64,000 nucleotides of DNA from Lutjanus erythropterus (Eukaryota; Chordata; Actinopteri; Lutjaniformes; Lutjanidae). The notes under the pieces were generated by a model. That model had not been told where the DNA came from and ran no database searches. It worked only from the letters and a program-made list of their open reading frames with translations. Shown in pieces: positions 35,481-46,033 of this stretch (position 1 is the stretch's first letter; every line of letters starts with the position of its first letter). The DNA lies in NCBI GenBank assembly GCA_020091685.1, contig CM034593.1:43835733-43899732 (forward strand), in the 5' to 3' direction. A program made the position numbers and the translations under genes.

Positions 35481-35608
35481 GGCTACTTAAGGAGCACCAC
35501 TAAAGTGTTCACAACACCTGCTATGGCACAAAATGGTGAGGTGGTACTTGGAGAGCTCAATATTTTCTGAGGTGGTACAAGGTGAAAAAAGTCTGAGAAA
35601 CTCTGCAC
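35481..35608 (-). repeat. End of a hAT-like repeat ('GTTTCTCAGACTTTTTTCAC')
   Basis: Read on the minus strand it begins CAGAGTTTCTCAGACTTTTT and continues CCACCTCAGAAAATATTGAG and AGCTCTCCAAGTACCACCTC. This resembles a common teleost hAT terminus that normally starts CAGTGGTTCTCAAAC. The other end was not found. Confidence 0.5.
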
Positions 35609-38127
35609 TATAACATTGTCAGACTCACAATGGACAGTTTTTTGTGTTTTTTTTTTTTTTTTTTGGGGGGGGGGGTTCTATTAAGCTATTTAACATTTTA
35701 AAAAACACCAAAACAGGATCCCAAAATAACTGTAGCTTTAATACAAGTTGAAAGCACAAATTGAAAGTATTCACTGAAAAGGCTGCATGTATTGCGCCTC
35801 ATTTTGGAATGTAGAGCAGGATCGGTCAGAGCCGGGGGACACTGTCTGACAGACAGCTGCTGCTGAGCTACAGGGAGCTTTGGAGGAGAGAGCCAGAGAC
35901 ACTGATTCAGATTCTGCTTGTCCCTACCTAACATTTATGTCAGTAGCACACCCCAAGATCTATGAAGAGACCTCAGCTGGGTATGCACAGCGGGGTCAGC
36001 CTCATTTTCTGCAAACTGGACCACTTACTCTAGTTGTCTGTATTTTCTTACACACATGCACATTTAATTTTAGAGAGTGACTGTAGCCAAGACACCACTA
36101 AAGAGCCTATTCTCAAAACAGTGACTGAAAAAATGACAAAAACTAAAAGCTCTAGGTCTAATATGTATGTTGCACACAAAAGAACTACCAGGTTCAATCT
36201 GTGCTGTTTCCTGGTAAATGTTGGATGACTGGGAGTGAAAATAGTTTGTTATCTGTTTGTATTTATATTGTGTGGTTGGTTTCTTGTTCCTGTGCAACAT
36301 TATGTGTAAAAATTGGGAATCAACAAGTATTAGAGACACAATGCCAGACACTGAAAACATCAACATTATAGAATGAATTCTTGTTCTTCCTGATAAAAGA
36401 AGCGAATGCCTGCACACTCCATGCCACAAAAATCATTCACCTCATGTGGCATGGAATAAGTCTGCAGGCATTACTTTTTTCCTTTGACACTTTTTCTCTG
36501 ATAGCCTTGCACCTACGTGATGTGCGTATAATTACCTTTCCTCATCTTGTTCTTCCTGATGCCATTAACAAAGATGAAACTTTCTTGAAGATGACAGGAG
36601 CTTCTTTGATTCTTTTCCAAATAAATCCTTACCAATCCCGTCAGGCCCACTTGACACGGCGTATATTCATAAATATGTGTAGGTTTTAAAGAGGTGCCAG
36701 CAGGCCCGGTTCCAGAACTAAATGACTGAGGGTGCGCAATGGAAAAAAAGTGTGCTATGGGTCCCTGATGAGCACAGTATGCTGGAGCACAGCTGGAAAA
36801 AGTTGAAGTAATAAGTAAGTAGTAAGTGAATCCAGCGAGTCATTCAGGTTTCTTTACGAGCCGAAAACACACCAATGATATGCACTATTGCAACACTATT
36901 ACACATGAAAGCTCACTGTCACTGTTTATCTTAAATCACTTGAAAACAACATCAGGCTGCTACATCATAACTATACACACGTCTACACACATCAGACTGG
37001 TCAGTTATAACTCATAACTTGTTACTATGCTTTTTTTATGAAGGAAATGACTGGTTACCAGGGCTCATTATAACCTTTTTTTTAACAAAAGTAGCTCATA
37101 TTTTATCAGTGAAACACAGCATATTACATACAGGGTGACATACTGGTAAAGCAGCATCAGTCCTACGTAATCTTTGCCTGATGTAATCACAGGTGGGTCT
37201 GCCTGCCGGGCCGTACCATCAGGGAAAGCTTTCTGTTTACTGAGCTGTCATTATCACATTTAACTGTGACTGGCACAGCTGTTCTAGAACTATGAGACCA
37301 GTGGTGTGACTGGCTGAGAAAGTATTTAATAAGATCACCACACCCGCTGATCTATATTCACCTTCACCCAGCGTGCATGTTGCACTGCTACACATCTATG
37401 AACAGAAAATAGAAGATGCGCATGGAGGCAGTCTGTGTGCTCTGAATGTACTTGCTGCAGATGGAACAGGCCCTGCCACACTGGGTGTGTAATCAGATTG
37501 AACTCCTAAAAAACAGGAAAAATAATGAAGCAGAGGAAAATTGCTGCCGTTTGTCCGGTAAGTCTGGCCAGAATTGATTAATAAAGCACATCATCAAATC
37601 GTCTTTGGTCTCACCGCAGATGAACAATTTCCATAAAAATAAAATGAAAGACAAAGAATTTAAAAAAGGAAAAGAAAGAGAAAGATGGCTCTGCTTACTT
37701 TAAACTGTTTTGCATGTTACCAGGCAAGATGACGACATATTATTTTATATGCAGAACAAGAACAGATTACACATAAAACGCTTGAAATGTAGGGAGTTGT
37801 GTCTATAGTTAATAGTAAATAAATGAGGTAGCTTTACCTTGCGAGACAGCTGGATTCATGAGATCATGCAAGATCACGTCCATCTTGCCAGGCTCCAAGC
37901 TGTCCCAGCATCCTCAGAGGGACGGAGGGAAAAAATGAAGCAGAGCAAACTTCCTGCCATTCGTCTGGTTGCTCTTGCCTGATGACAGCAACATCAACAA
38001 GACAATACCTTTATGATGAGCACTCTGCTGTCTTCTATCGTCCTCTGCTGCCCCCTAGTGTCTGCAAAGATGCATGTGTATTTTTACACAAAAGCCTTGG
38101 AGGACTTCATTAAATTAATATTTCCTG
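35609..38127. other. No supported gene
   Basis: It contains a T-run then G-run at 35641-35677 and a direct near-duplication of about 40 bp (37522-37562 and 37932-37972, both with ATGAAGCAGAG). I see no exon with convincing content. Confidence 0.4.
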
Positions 38128-38169
38128 AAGATTCAATTTTTGTATTAATTAATACAAAAATTGAATCTT
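38128..38169. repeat. Perfect 42-bp AT-rich palindrome
   Basis: The 21-base arm AAGATTCAATTTTTGTATTA plus A at 38128-38148 is followed with no spacer by its exact complement at 38149-38169. Outer inverted words TTAAATTAAT (38110-38119) and ATTAATTTAA (38172-38181) extend the symmetry imperfectly. It could extrude as a cruciform. Confidence 0.95.
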
Positions 38170-38212
38170 GCATTAATTTAAATCAAAACTGTGACAACAT
38201 TTTCGTACAGGT

Positions 38213-38440
38213 CATGGGGTACTCGTTCTGCCTCCCACAGTCCAAAGACATGCAGCATAATAGGTTAACTGATAACTCTAAATTGCCTGTGAATTTGAAT
38301 GTGAGCATGAGTAGTTGTCTGTCTCTATGTGGCAGCCCTGTGATGAACTGGCGACTTGTTCAGGGTGGGATACGCTCCAGCCTCCCGTGACCCATCAAGG
38401 ATGAGCGGTTATGGACAGTGGATGGAGGGTGCGATGCATA
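38213..38440 (+). repeat. Teleost LINE/SINE 3' repeat copy
   Basis: It contains the ordered words CTGCCTCCCACAGTCCAAAG, ACTCTAAATTGCCTGTGAAT, GGCAGCCCTGTGATGAACTG and GCGACTTGTTCAGGGTG, then a degenerate GGATGGA tail. It belongs to the same family as 45733-45864 and the fragment at 7551-7640. Confidence 0.6.
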
Positions 38441-39777
38441 CTGTTGCACCCTTGTTGAACTGGGCCTGGGCTTCAGGCAATTTGCAAGTTTATGACTCCT
38501 GAAATCCTGTGAGGTGATGCCAGTAAACTCATAATAGCACTCAACTGTACCAGCCTTGCCAGTTAGTGATGAGTTACTGAATACCAAAAGAAGCCAAAGG
38601 GAAGAAAGAACCAACGTTTCATGTATATTTAGTCCAGCTTTCTTTGGACAGAGTGCTCACACACCACTTGGGGTTAAGTTTCGATTTGTCACTTCCTGCT
38701 GGCTCAGAACATTTCCCAACAGAATCTATATCCAGCTGAGGAATTTAATTTGGGTAAATAGGGCAAATCTACTGGGTCTCCATTAGTGGGGATGAGATGC
38801 TGCTGTCTGCTGAGTCCCACCTTTTAGCTCGTAGGACGGGGGTGTTTTCACATGAAAAGTCTTGCCTGCTGCAGCTTCAACCATACCTTCATATTTCATT
38901 TTTCAGCATCTAAAGCTTTTAGATCTGGGAGCTACACGCTGCATGCTTTTCCAGGACCCGCTTGTTTTAAAAGGGATTGTTAGCATGTCCCATCCATTTG
39001 TTCTGTCTGTCAGTCATCATTTGTGTTTTCTCCACCTGACTGTGACGTGTGTTCATGTCCTTTTACATCAGTTGCAAAGCCTGTATGCCTCTGTTTTCAC
39101 TTGCAATTTTATCAATCTGCACCAGTCCTGTTTGGAAAAATAAACACACATAATACACAAAATGAGTGCATGGGTACGCACATGCGCACACACTTGCGTG
39201 CGCAGTGTCTTCATTATTATTTCTGGAACTTTCAGTGTGACTCCTGACTCCCGACCACTGTTACCTTCAGAGCAGTTCATTTGAAGTGCAGCAGGTAGTG
39301 AGAGTGATAGCACGGCACTGGGGACTGCTGCCGCTGCTGCTGACACTGTATGCTACCTGATAGTAAACCACAGAGCAGAGAGACAGAGGGAAAGAAGTCA
39401 GGAAGCAGAGGAGAAAAAGGCAGGAAAGAGAGCGAGCATAAATGTGACGCAACTTTTTAAACTTTAAAGCAATGTGGAAGGTGTGAACTGCAGCCAGACC
39501 GACTTCAACCCTGTGTGAAGAGCATCATTCATTTGAATGGAGCAGTCTGGTGATGCTGTGGGGAGCGTGACACAAAGGTCATCCAATGAAAAAGTTTAAA
39601 GGGTGATTCCATCTGTGCTCTTGTTTAGGTTTTTCACATGGAAACTCCCACTCAGCCATTTGCAAAACCAGTACTGTAGGTTACTGATGGCCAACCCTTC
39701 CTCCCTCAGTGCAGTTTGTATCTGGCAATGTCATTATGCAGAAAAAAAAGGTCAGGTAATATTTGTAGAATGGCTTG
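38441..39777. other. No supported gene
   Basis: Overlapping short open frames with no motif. A GCGCACAC/GTGTGCGC-rich patch lies near 39177-39205. This is the left flank of the hAT element. Confidence 0.5.
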
Positions 39778-39785
39778 GAAAAACA

Positions 39786-42700
39786 CGGGGTCGGCGTCAT
39801 GGGGGGGCACTCGCGGGCCATGCCCCCCCAAATGAGTCATTGTGCCCCCCCCTCCACACACCCACAAGCAGACCAAGCCTTTGTGCCAAACTTTGTATTT
39901 TATCTATCTATTACTTAAATTTATCGTATTGAACGTGAAATTGTCTTTGGTAAATGATATATATAAAAAAAAAAAAAAAACAACTACCACAACACACATT
40001 TGTTAGTTATATTTGCGTCACATGCGAGGACGTATGCTCATTGGTCCGGTGCTTGACCTATGACCTACTGGTTTGATTTGTTGTCGTTTCGTCCAGAGAA
40101 TGCGCGGTCAGTGAGCACTACAGCGCTAGCATTTTTCACAGTGAAAGCAAGCTATTATCAAACTGAAATAACAGAGAATGGATATAAGAAAGTGGCTACA
40201 CGGTGCTGCATCTTCTAGGCCTCCCTCAGCTCCATCTACGGAAGAGGGAGCAAATGCGCCCGGCCCCAGCGCCGCTGCCTCTGAAGAGCAAGGCCCAGAG
40301 TCGTCATGTATTAGTGGCCACGATGCATCTGCTAGCCTAAGTGCTACCTGTGGAAGAGCACCCATAGATGACCTCGGGACCGACCAGCCCAACCAAATTG
40401 TTTTACAGCAGTACCCTGCCAGCATTTTCAACGGTAGGAAGCGTTCGTTTGTCCCTGCTTGGTATCACAACCGAGACTGGCTTGAATACAGCATCAAAGC
40501 CAATGCAGCATTTTGTTTTTGTTGTAGGCGGTTTAGCGGCCACCGCAGGTCTCAGACACTGGATGCTTTTGTAAGTGTGGGTTTCCGTAACTGGAAAAAT
40601 GCCACGGAGAAAGATCGGGGATTTCATAAACACGAATCTTCAAAGGAGCACCTCTCTTGCTACGCACTGTGGAAGGAGCGGGACAGGCGCATTGATGCTG
40701 GAAAGGAGATTTCAACACTTGTCAACACAGACCAACTACGAAAGAACAGGTATTATGTCTCCTCTCTCATTGATGTTGTGGGATTTCTAACGGAAAACCA
40801 GCTGCCTTTACGAGGAAAGATAGACGCTTTTGACAACATGTCGGAGGGAGGGAGCGGCCTTTTTCTCTCCTTACTGGACTATACAATTAAAAAGGACCCG
40901 GATTTGGCAGCTGTTGTGAAAACAATCCCACGCAACGCCACATACACCTGTCACGACATGCAAAATGAACTCATAAGTACACTGAGCAGTGTGGTGACTG
41001 AGGCTATAGTGGGGGAGGTGGGGGACTCCTATTACACTTTGAAAGTAGATGGAACCCGTGACCCCACAGGATGTGAGAATATATCAATTGTCATCAGATT
41101 TGTAAATGAGTCATATGAGGTCACAGAGCGTCTGCTAACCATAGCAACCGCTGATAAAGGTGACGCACAGACATTAACAAACACTGTTTTGGCGGAGCTA
41201 AATGGAGCTGGACTAGACACATCAAAGATTCTTAGCCAGGTATTTGATGGAGCTGCTCTGATGTCTGGGAAACATGGTGGCGTCCAGAAGCTACTGCAAG
41301 AGAAGCTTGGTCGTGACATACCTTATGTACACTGTCTGAACCACCAGCTACACTTGGTGGTAGTGCACGCAATGTCAGCAGAGACAGCTGTAGTGGACTT
41401 TTTTCATGTTTGTAATGCCCTTTACAAATTCTGCAGAAAGCCGACAGTTGCTGTGCACTATAATGGTGTGCACCTTAAACGTCTATTGGAACAGAGATGG
41501 ACGGGACATCTCGCCACTGTGTCAGTCATCCTAAAATCCTTCAACGACCTGACATCCCTATTGACTGAGACTGATACAGTACTAGCCTTTGGCGCAGAGG
41601 TACGGATGGAGGCTGCGGGCCTGCTGCGCGAAATGACCGAGCCCCGCTTCTTGTTCATTGCTAACTTGGTGCACACAGTTCTTGCCCTGCTGGATCCACC
41701 AAACAAGCTTCTTCAGAGAGAGGACGCTGACTTGATGACAGGTTTAAGTATCGTAGCTAGTGCAACAGCCTGTGTGCGGAGACTCCGCTGTGACGAGGAG
41801 TTTAACAAGGTGTGGGATGCGGCTGCGGCTGCGAGCGCTCCACTGAGACCCACGACTCCCAAACGGAGACGCAAAGCGGCCGCCAATATGGATGATTATG
41901 TCTTTGTGGGAACCACAGGACACAGAGATGGCGATGACAAAACAGAACTGAAGAGACTGTACTACAGCACTATTGATTCAGTACTTGGAGAAATGGACCA
42001 CAGATTCAGCGAGCGCAACTCGGAGTTGGCCCGCGCGCTTGTTGCACTGAACCCAGAAAGTGACACATTTCTGGACGTGCAGGCTGTGAAGCACATTATG
42101 GATTTGTCACAGTCGCCTATTGTTGAGACGGAGTATGAGGTTGCTAAACAGTTTTTCAGCTCACAAAAACAATCGCAGCCAATCGAGGGGGACTGGACTG
42201 TACAGCACATCATCTCCAAGTACCACACGCATCTCACCGCAATGCCGAGTGTATTGACTGCTTTCAAACATGCTTTAACATTTGGAGCCTCCACAGCCAT
42301 GTGTGAGAACTCATTCTCCACCCTGAGAAACATATTTTCGGACCACAGACGCGTAATGCTCCACAAAAGAAAGGCCCAGTTGGTTCAGCTGGCGTTTGAA
42401 AGGGACTTAACCAGAAAGTGTACAACTGAGTGGAAGGACACTGTTCTCAGGAGGTTCCGCAACAACAGTCGCCGGTTGCAACTCTTCTAAAGGTAAGACA
42501 TGTATTTAATTCACTTCTTGGCGCCAGCCTTGGCTTTCATTATTATGCAAAGTGTGGAATATGTGGGTTTGGGTCTGTCTAAATTCGTCAAATTAAATTT
42601 GGAGATTCACTATTCACATTCGATATGTGTGTGTGTTGTATGAGAGAGATGGAGAGGGCGATGGAGGGAGAGGGAGAGACATGGCCTGCACATCGGCTTT

Positions 42701-42918
42701 TTTTTTTTTTTTTTTTGCAGTGGGGTGCACAATACATTGTGTGTGTATTTAAAAAGAGACTCTGCAGCATGTTGTGTAATTGGAGCTGGTTTGCTGTGTT
42801 GGTTGATGGCAAACTCATATTAAGAAGCATTTATATCATATATTGAGTTCTCAGCAGTATGTGCCCCCCGCTGGTTACTGTATGCCCCCCGATTAGATCT
42901 GTTCTGCCGCCGACTCTG
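39786..42918 (+). mobile_element. Complete, apparently autonomous hAT transposon (3133 bp)
   Basis: The left end CGGGGTCGGCGTCA and the inverted right end CAGAGTCGGCGGCA match at 11 of 14 positions. Both sides carry the identical 8-bp target duplication GAAAAACA (39778-39785 and 42919-42926). The element holds one intact transposase gene (40178-42490). Subterminal regions carry G/C runs: an inverted pair GGGGGGGCA / TGCCCCCCC at 39801-39829, then TGTGCCCCCCCC near the left end, and TGTGCCCCCC and TATGCCCCCC near 42860-42890 at the right end. An A-run after TGATATATATAAAA at 39955-39983 may be promoter-like. The perfect duplication and open frame suggest recent insertion. Confidence 0.9.
40178..42490 (+). 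CDS. hAT-superfamily transposase, TTF zinc-finger / ZMYM1-like, 770 aa
   Basis: Single uninterrupted frame. Residues 1-80 are low-complexity (Ser/Ala/Pro). About 88-165 form a TTF-type zinc finger (RKRSFVPAWYHNRDWLEY, then FCFCCRRFSG, then HKHESSKEHL), expected to bind the element ends. A DUF4371-like region follows. An RNase H-like hAT core is visible: LKVDGTRD with D291, QVFDGAALMSG with D357, and HCLNHQLHLV with the CxxH pair. A basic patch TPKRRRK lies near residue 545, and the C-terminal dimerisation region ends with GASTAMCENSFSTLRNIFSD holding the third acidic residue near E710. All three presumed catalytic acids are present. It would act in the nucleus, cutting and pasting its own element. 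Fish databases often label such proteins 'zinc finger MYM-type 1-like', but the flanking TIRs and target duplication mark it as a transposon gene, not a host gene. Confidence 0.92.
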   Translation: MDIRKWLHGAASSRPPSAPSTEEGANAPGPSAAASEEQGPESSCISGHDASASLSATCGRAPIDDLGTDQPNQIVLQQYPASIFNGRKRSFVPAWYHNRDWLEYSIKANAAFCFCCRRFSGHRRSQTLDAFVSVGFRNWKNATEKDRGFHKHESSKEHLSCYALWKERDRRIDAGKEISTLVNTDQLRKNRYYVSSLIDVVGFLTENQLPLRGKIDAFDNMSEGGSGLFLSLLDYTIKKDPDLAAVVKTIPRNATYTCHDMQNELISTLSSVVTEAIVGEVGDSYYTLKVDGTRDPTGCENISIVIRFVNESYEVTERLLTIATADKGDAQTLTNTVLAELNGAGLDTSKILSQVFDGAALMSGKHGGVQKLLQEKLGRDIPYVHCLNHQLHLVVVHAMSAETAVVDFFHVCNALYKFCRKPTVAVHYNGVHLKRLLEQRWTGHLATVSVILKSFNDLTSLLTETDTVLAFGAEVRMEAAGLLREMTEPRFLFIANLVHTVLALLDPPNKLLQREDADLMTGLSIVASATACVRRLRCDEEFNKVWDAAAAASAPLRPTTPKRRRKAAANMDDYVFVGTTGHRDGDDKTELKRLYYSTIDSVLGEMDHRFSERNSELARALVALNPESDTFLDVQAVKHIMDLSQSPIVETEYEVAKQFFSSQKQSQPIEGDWTVQHIISKYHTHLTAMPSVLTAFKHALTFGASTAMCENSFSTLRNIFSDHRRVMLHKRKAQLVQLAFERDLTRKCTTEWKDTVLRRFRNNSRRLQLF

Positions 42919-42933
42919 GAAAAACAGCATTTT

Positions 42934-43111
42934 TTGGGGGGCTTTTGGCTTTATTTTAATAATGACAGCTAAAGATATGATAGGAAAGAGAGAGGGGATG
43001 ACATGCAGCAAATGGATCGCAGGAGGGAGTCGAACCAGCGGCTGCTGCAGAGGACAAACAGCCTCAGAACATGCTGCATTCGCTCCACCAACTGAGCTAT
43101 AGAGGCACCAC
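42934..43111 (-). mobile_element. tRNA-derived SINE with 15-bp target duplication
   Basis: On the minus strand it starts GTGCCTCTATAGCTCAGTTG GTGGAGCG (tRNA A-box-like) and has GGTTCGACTCC (B-box-like) about 50 bp on, then the tail region TTTGCTGCATGTCATCCCCT, CTCTCTTTCCTATCATATC and AATAAAGCCAAAAGCC. GAAAAACAGCATTTT flanks both sides (42919-42933 and 43112-43126). The tRNA part does not fold as an intact tRNA, so this is a SINE and not a tRNA gene. It abuts the right end of the hAT element. Confidence 0.85.
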
Positions 43112-43126
43112 GAAAAACAGCATTTT

Positions 43127-45275
43127 GTTGCTAAAATATAATTTGACCAAAATCTGAATGTTCCGATCAGAATACATAAAGAAGCCTCACCGAAAAATAG
43201 ATAATGGCCTCGCCTTGTAACCTGGTTCGACAAATAATCAGAATAATAGCCCGATCATAATGAAAGTCTTGTGTAAATGCTTCAATTGGAAGAGACTGAT
43301 CAGATCTGGCTTGGTTGTAATTATTTTTTAGTCCAAACATTTGATGATCTGTGCAAAAGGAAATGTATCGAACGTTTCTCTCTGTGTTGTAGGACCTTCC
43401 ACATATACTTCCGCACTGTGCGGCCCATAGAGTAAGCATAAGAGAGACTTTCCTCTGAATGTTATTAGACTGGATGGATTAATTGGAAAAAAAATGCAAC
43501 TGTCACTTTACAACTGTGTCTTTCACAATGTAAATCCATGGGGGAAAAGTCTTTTTGTGGGCTGTAGAGCATCACTTGATGTTGTCATTACAAAGTTTGG
43601 CCACTATGTCAAATTGGCATTAATGTCTGGCACACTTCCTCGGGGCTTGTTTGTGGCATGTAAATACACGTTTTATCAAATCACTTTTTTTAGTGTCCAT
43701 GAAAATCAGATCAAAGAAATATTGTCCATATTGTCCAGGTCAAATTTTCTTCCTGGTGTGAAAGGACATCTTGTTTTTCTTTATTGTTTAGTGAGTTGTA
43801 TACTATAATTCAGCTGATATAATATCAATAGAATATAGAATATGAAGAGGAAGAGGAAGAAAAGGCAACAATGACTGAGACCAGTGAGTCAGTGCACATA
43901 CAGAGGGTGAAGGTTCTTGATGATGGAATATAATTCCAACAAAAACAAACACATATTCCTATTTATTTTTTACTTGATTTTTTTTTTCTTTGCACTACTC
44001 CTTTCGCTCTACTGTCATAAGCAAAATATAATGTCTTATCTTTTGTTATGTTTTCCCTTTACTCAATCACAAAGCAGCACACCGCTCTACACAATGAGTC
44101 AAGGCAACAGCATGTCTCATAATGCTTTGTAAGTGGATTTCATGAAAGAGATGTTGGAAGGTCATTTGGAGAGTTATTCACTACTTAAGAATGCCCACTG
44201 AGTACCAGCCTCATTTGAATAAACCTCAAGAGAAATTTGAAGGAAAAAAAGAAAGAATGAGAGTAGATATTCATACAGGAATAACATAATAATAACATTG
44301 CCTGGGTATCTTCTGTGATCTGTGAATGTTACAGGGATTAATATTTAAAAAATCGAGCATTGCCTACCATATAATATTACTTTGAGGATAGTAATGGCTC
44401 TCAGCTGGAAGTTATGATTCTGCTCTACTTGATCCGTTTAGTGGTAAATCTGAAAATGTCAGAAATAAATATATAGAACTTTGTGGAAAGGTTGGTCAAG
44501 GGCAGAAAAGAAGAGACAGTCAAGATTGATGAAGAACAAGCTCTACCACAAAATGTATTGTTCACACAGTAATAATTGGACTGTGTGATGATAAAAACCT
44601 TGGTGGCACAATAGGGGGTGAGTGAAGCAATACTTTTTGAAAGCAACCAGCTTGCACTTCAGAGGATAACAGGGAATAGCAGGATAAGAATATTTTTGAC
44701 ACACTTCTCTCCAACAGTGGTGTCAGCTTCAACTTTGGAAAAACTTTTGGAAACTTTTGGAAACTTTTTCAATTTTTGGAATGCAAAATACACAAGCTTT
44801 TACTTCATTAAGAATGCTCCTGTCTGAGACTGTACACTCCACAGAGATTGACTGAACACACAGAGGACCACGATGTTCACCAGAAGTGGATCAAGAATAT
44901 TAACAGAGAGGACGTTCCTGAAAATCTCAAATACCTTTAAGAGATATAAATTAATGTTTTCAGTGTCAGTGAGCCACAGGAGACATGGTGTCTAAGGGAA
45001 CCCTGCACCCATCAAAGATCTCGCAAGAGTGATCGTTTACCTGAAACCGTGAGAAAATCTCACAGATCTTGGGTTCACCTCTGGATACAACCAGCAGACA
45101 ACGAGTGACATACAGTAGGACGTACCACCGCAGTAATGCCAGCGCCGCTAGATGGCAGAACACACAAATCGGTCGTTGGATTTGTCTGTGTAGTACCATG
45201 AAACACTGTGCCACAAACACAACACAAAAAGATCTCTGTTCTGAAAAAAATAAGTGTAAAAAAAACTTTTTTGGG
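43127..45275. other. No supported gene
   Basis: Unremarkable AT-rich sequence. Short open frames lack motifs. A small direct repeat of CTTTTGGAAA lies at 44740-44770. Confidence 0.5.
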
Positions 45276-46033
45276 CAGGGTGGAAGTAACTAATTGCAAA
45301 TACTCATACTCAAATTTTTTGTTTTTTTTGTTTGTTTTTTGGGTATTTTGTGCTTTCAAGTCTGTTCCTCTACTCGTACTTAAGTATCCATTACACTACA
45401 TAATAGTTACTTTTAAAATCATAGTTGAGTACTGAGTACAATTTGATTAATATCCAAACCTTTCATCTGCATTTTTGTAGCCAATAAGGTGATCTGATTG
45501 CAAACAGGCCAATGAAAACATGACATTTGGATAAAAAAGTAAACACTGCAGCAGCACAGGTTAGAGTAAGAATGTTAATGATCAATCATTAATTGATTAA
45601 TTGCAGTTAAACATGTAACCAATTAAGAGTATATTCATGGATAGTGAATTAATAGTCTGGAAATGGCAGTACTTATTATTAAAAACTTTAAATGAGAAAA
45701 AATCATATAAAATCTTTATGAATTATTAATAGCCCTGTGATGAACTGGCGACTTGTCCAGGGTGAACCCCGCCTCTCGCCTAATGTCAGCTGGGATAGAC
45801 TCCAGCAGCCCGCGACCCTTACGGAATAAGCCGTTACAGAAAATGAATGAATGAATGAATAATGATTAATAGATTGTTTGCATTTTCAGCTACTGGCACC
45901 GTGGGAGAAAACTTTGTACTTTTACTTAAGTATTTCACTAACACAAGTACTTTTACATGTAAGTGAGTAATATTTTAGTAATGTAACAACACTTGTACTT
46001 GAGTACAGATTTTCAGTACTCTTTCCACCACTG
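45276..46033. mobile_element. hAT-like MITE ('CAGTGGTGGAAAGTAACT' type) with nested retro-tail
   Basis: The left end CAGGGTGGAAGTAACTAA and the complement of the right end (CAGTGGTGGAAAGAGTACTG) are inverted, and both sides have ACTTAAGTA / TACTTTTAC words typical of this abundant teleost family. The 8-bp flanks TTTTTGGG and GTTTTGTG match at 6 of 8. A retro-element tail is inserted at 45733-45864. Confidence 0.65.
45733..45864 (+). mobile_element. Short retroposed LINE/SINE tail with (GAAT)n and target duplication
   Basis: It starts CCCTGTGATGAACTGGCGAC, continues with CCCCGCCTCTCGCC and AATGTCAGCTGGGATAGACT, and ends in ATGAATGAATGAATGAAT. ATTAATAG flanks both sides (45725-45732 and 45865-45872). 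It is 5'-truncated, as expected for a non-LTR retrotransposition product, and sits inside the hAT-like MITE. Confidence 0.7.

Noticed and set aside
37510-37562. Tiny exon candidate (ATGAAGCAGAGG then donor GTAAGT)
   Set aside because: Only ten codons; the same words recur at 37932-37972 without the donor, so this is a local duplication and not convincing exon evidence.
40178-42490. Domesticated ZMYM1-like host gene
   Set aside because: Terminal repeats and a perfect 8-bp target duplication tightly flank the frame, so a mobile copy is far more likely than a domesticated gene.
42484-42500. Splice donor-like AAAGGTAAGA right after the transposase stop
   Set aside because: The stop codon TAA precedes it and the element ends 420 bp later; nothing suggests a spliced 3'UTR or alternative C-terminus.
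43036-43111. Possible tRNA gene (TAGCTCAGTTGGTGGAGC box on the minus strand)
   Set aside because: The sequence continues into a SINE tail, lacks a coherent tRNA fold and is flanked by a 15-bp target duplication, so it is a tRNA-derived SINE.
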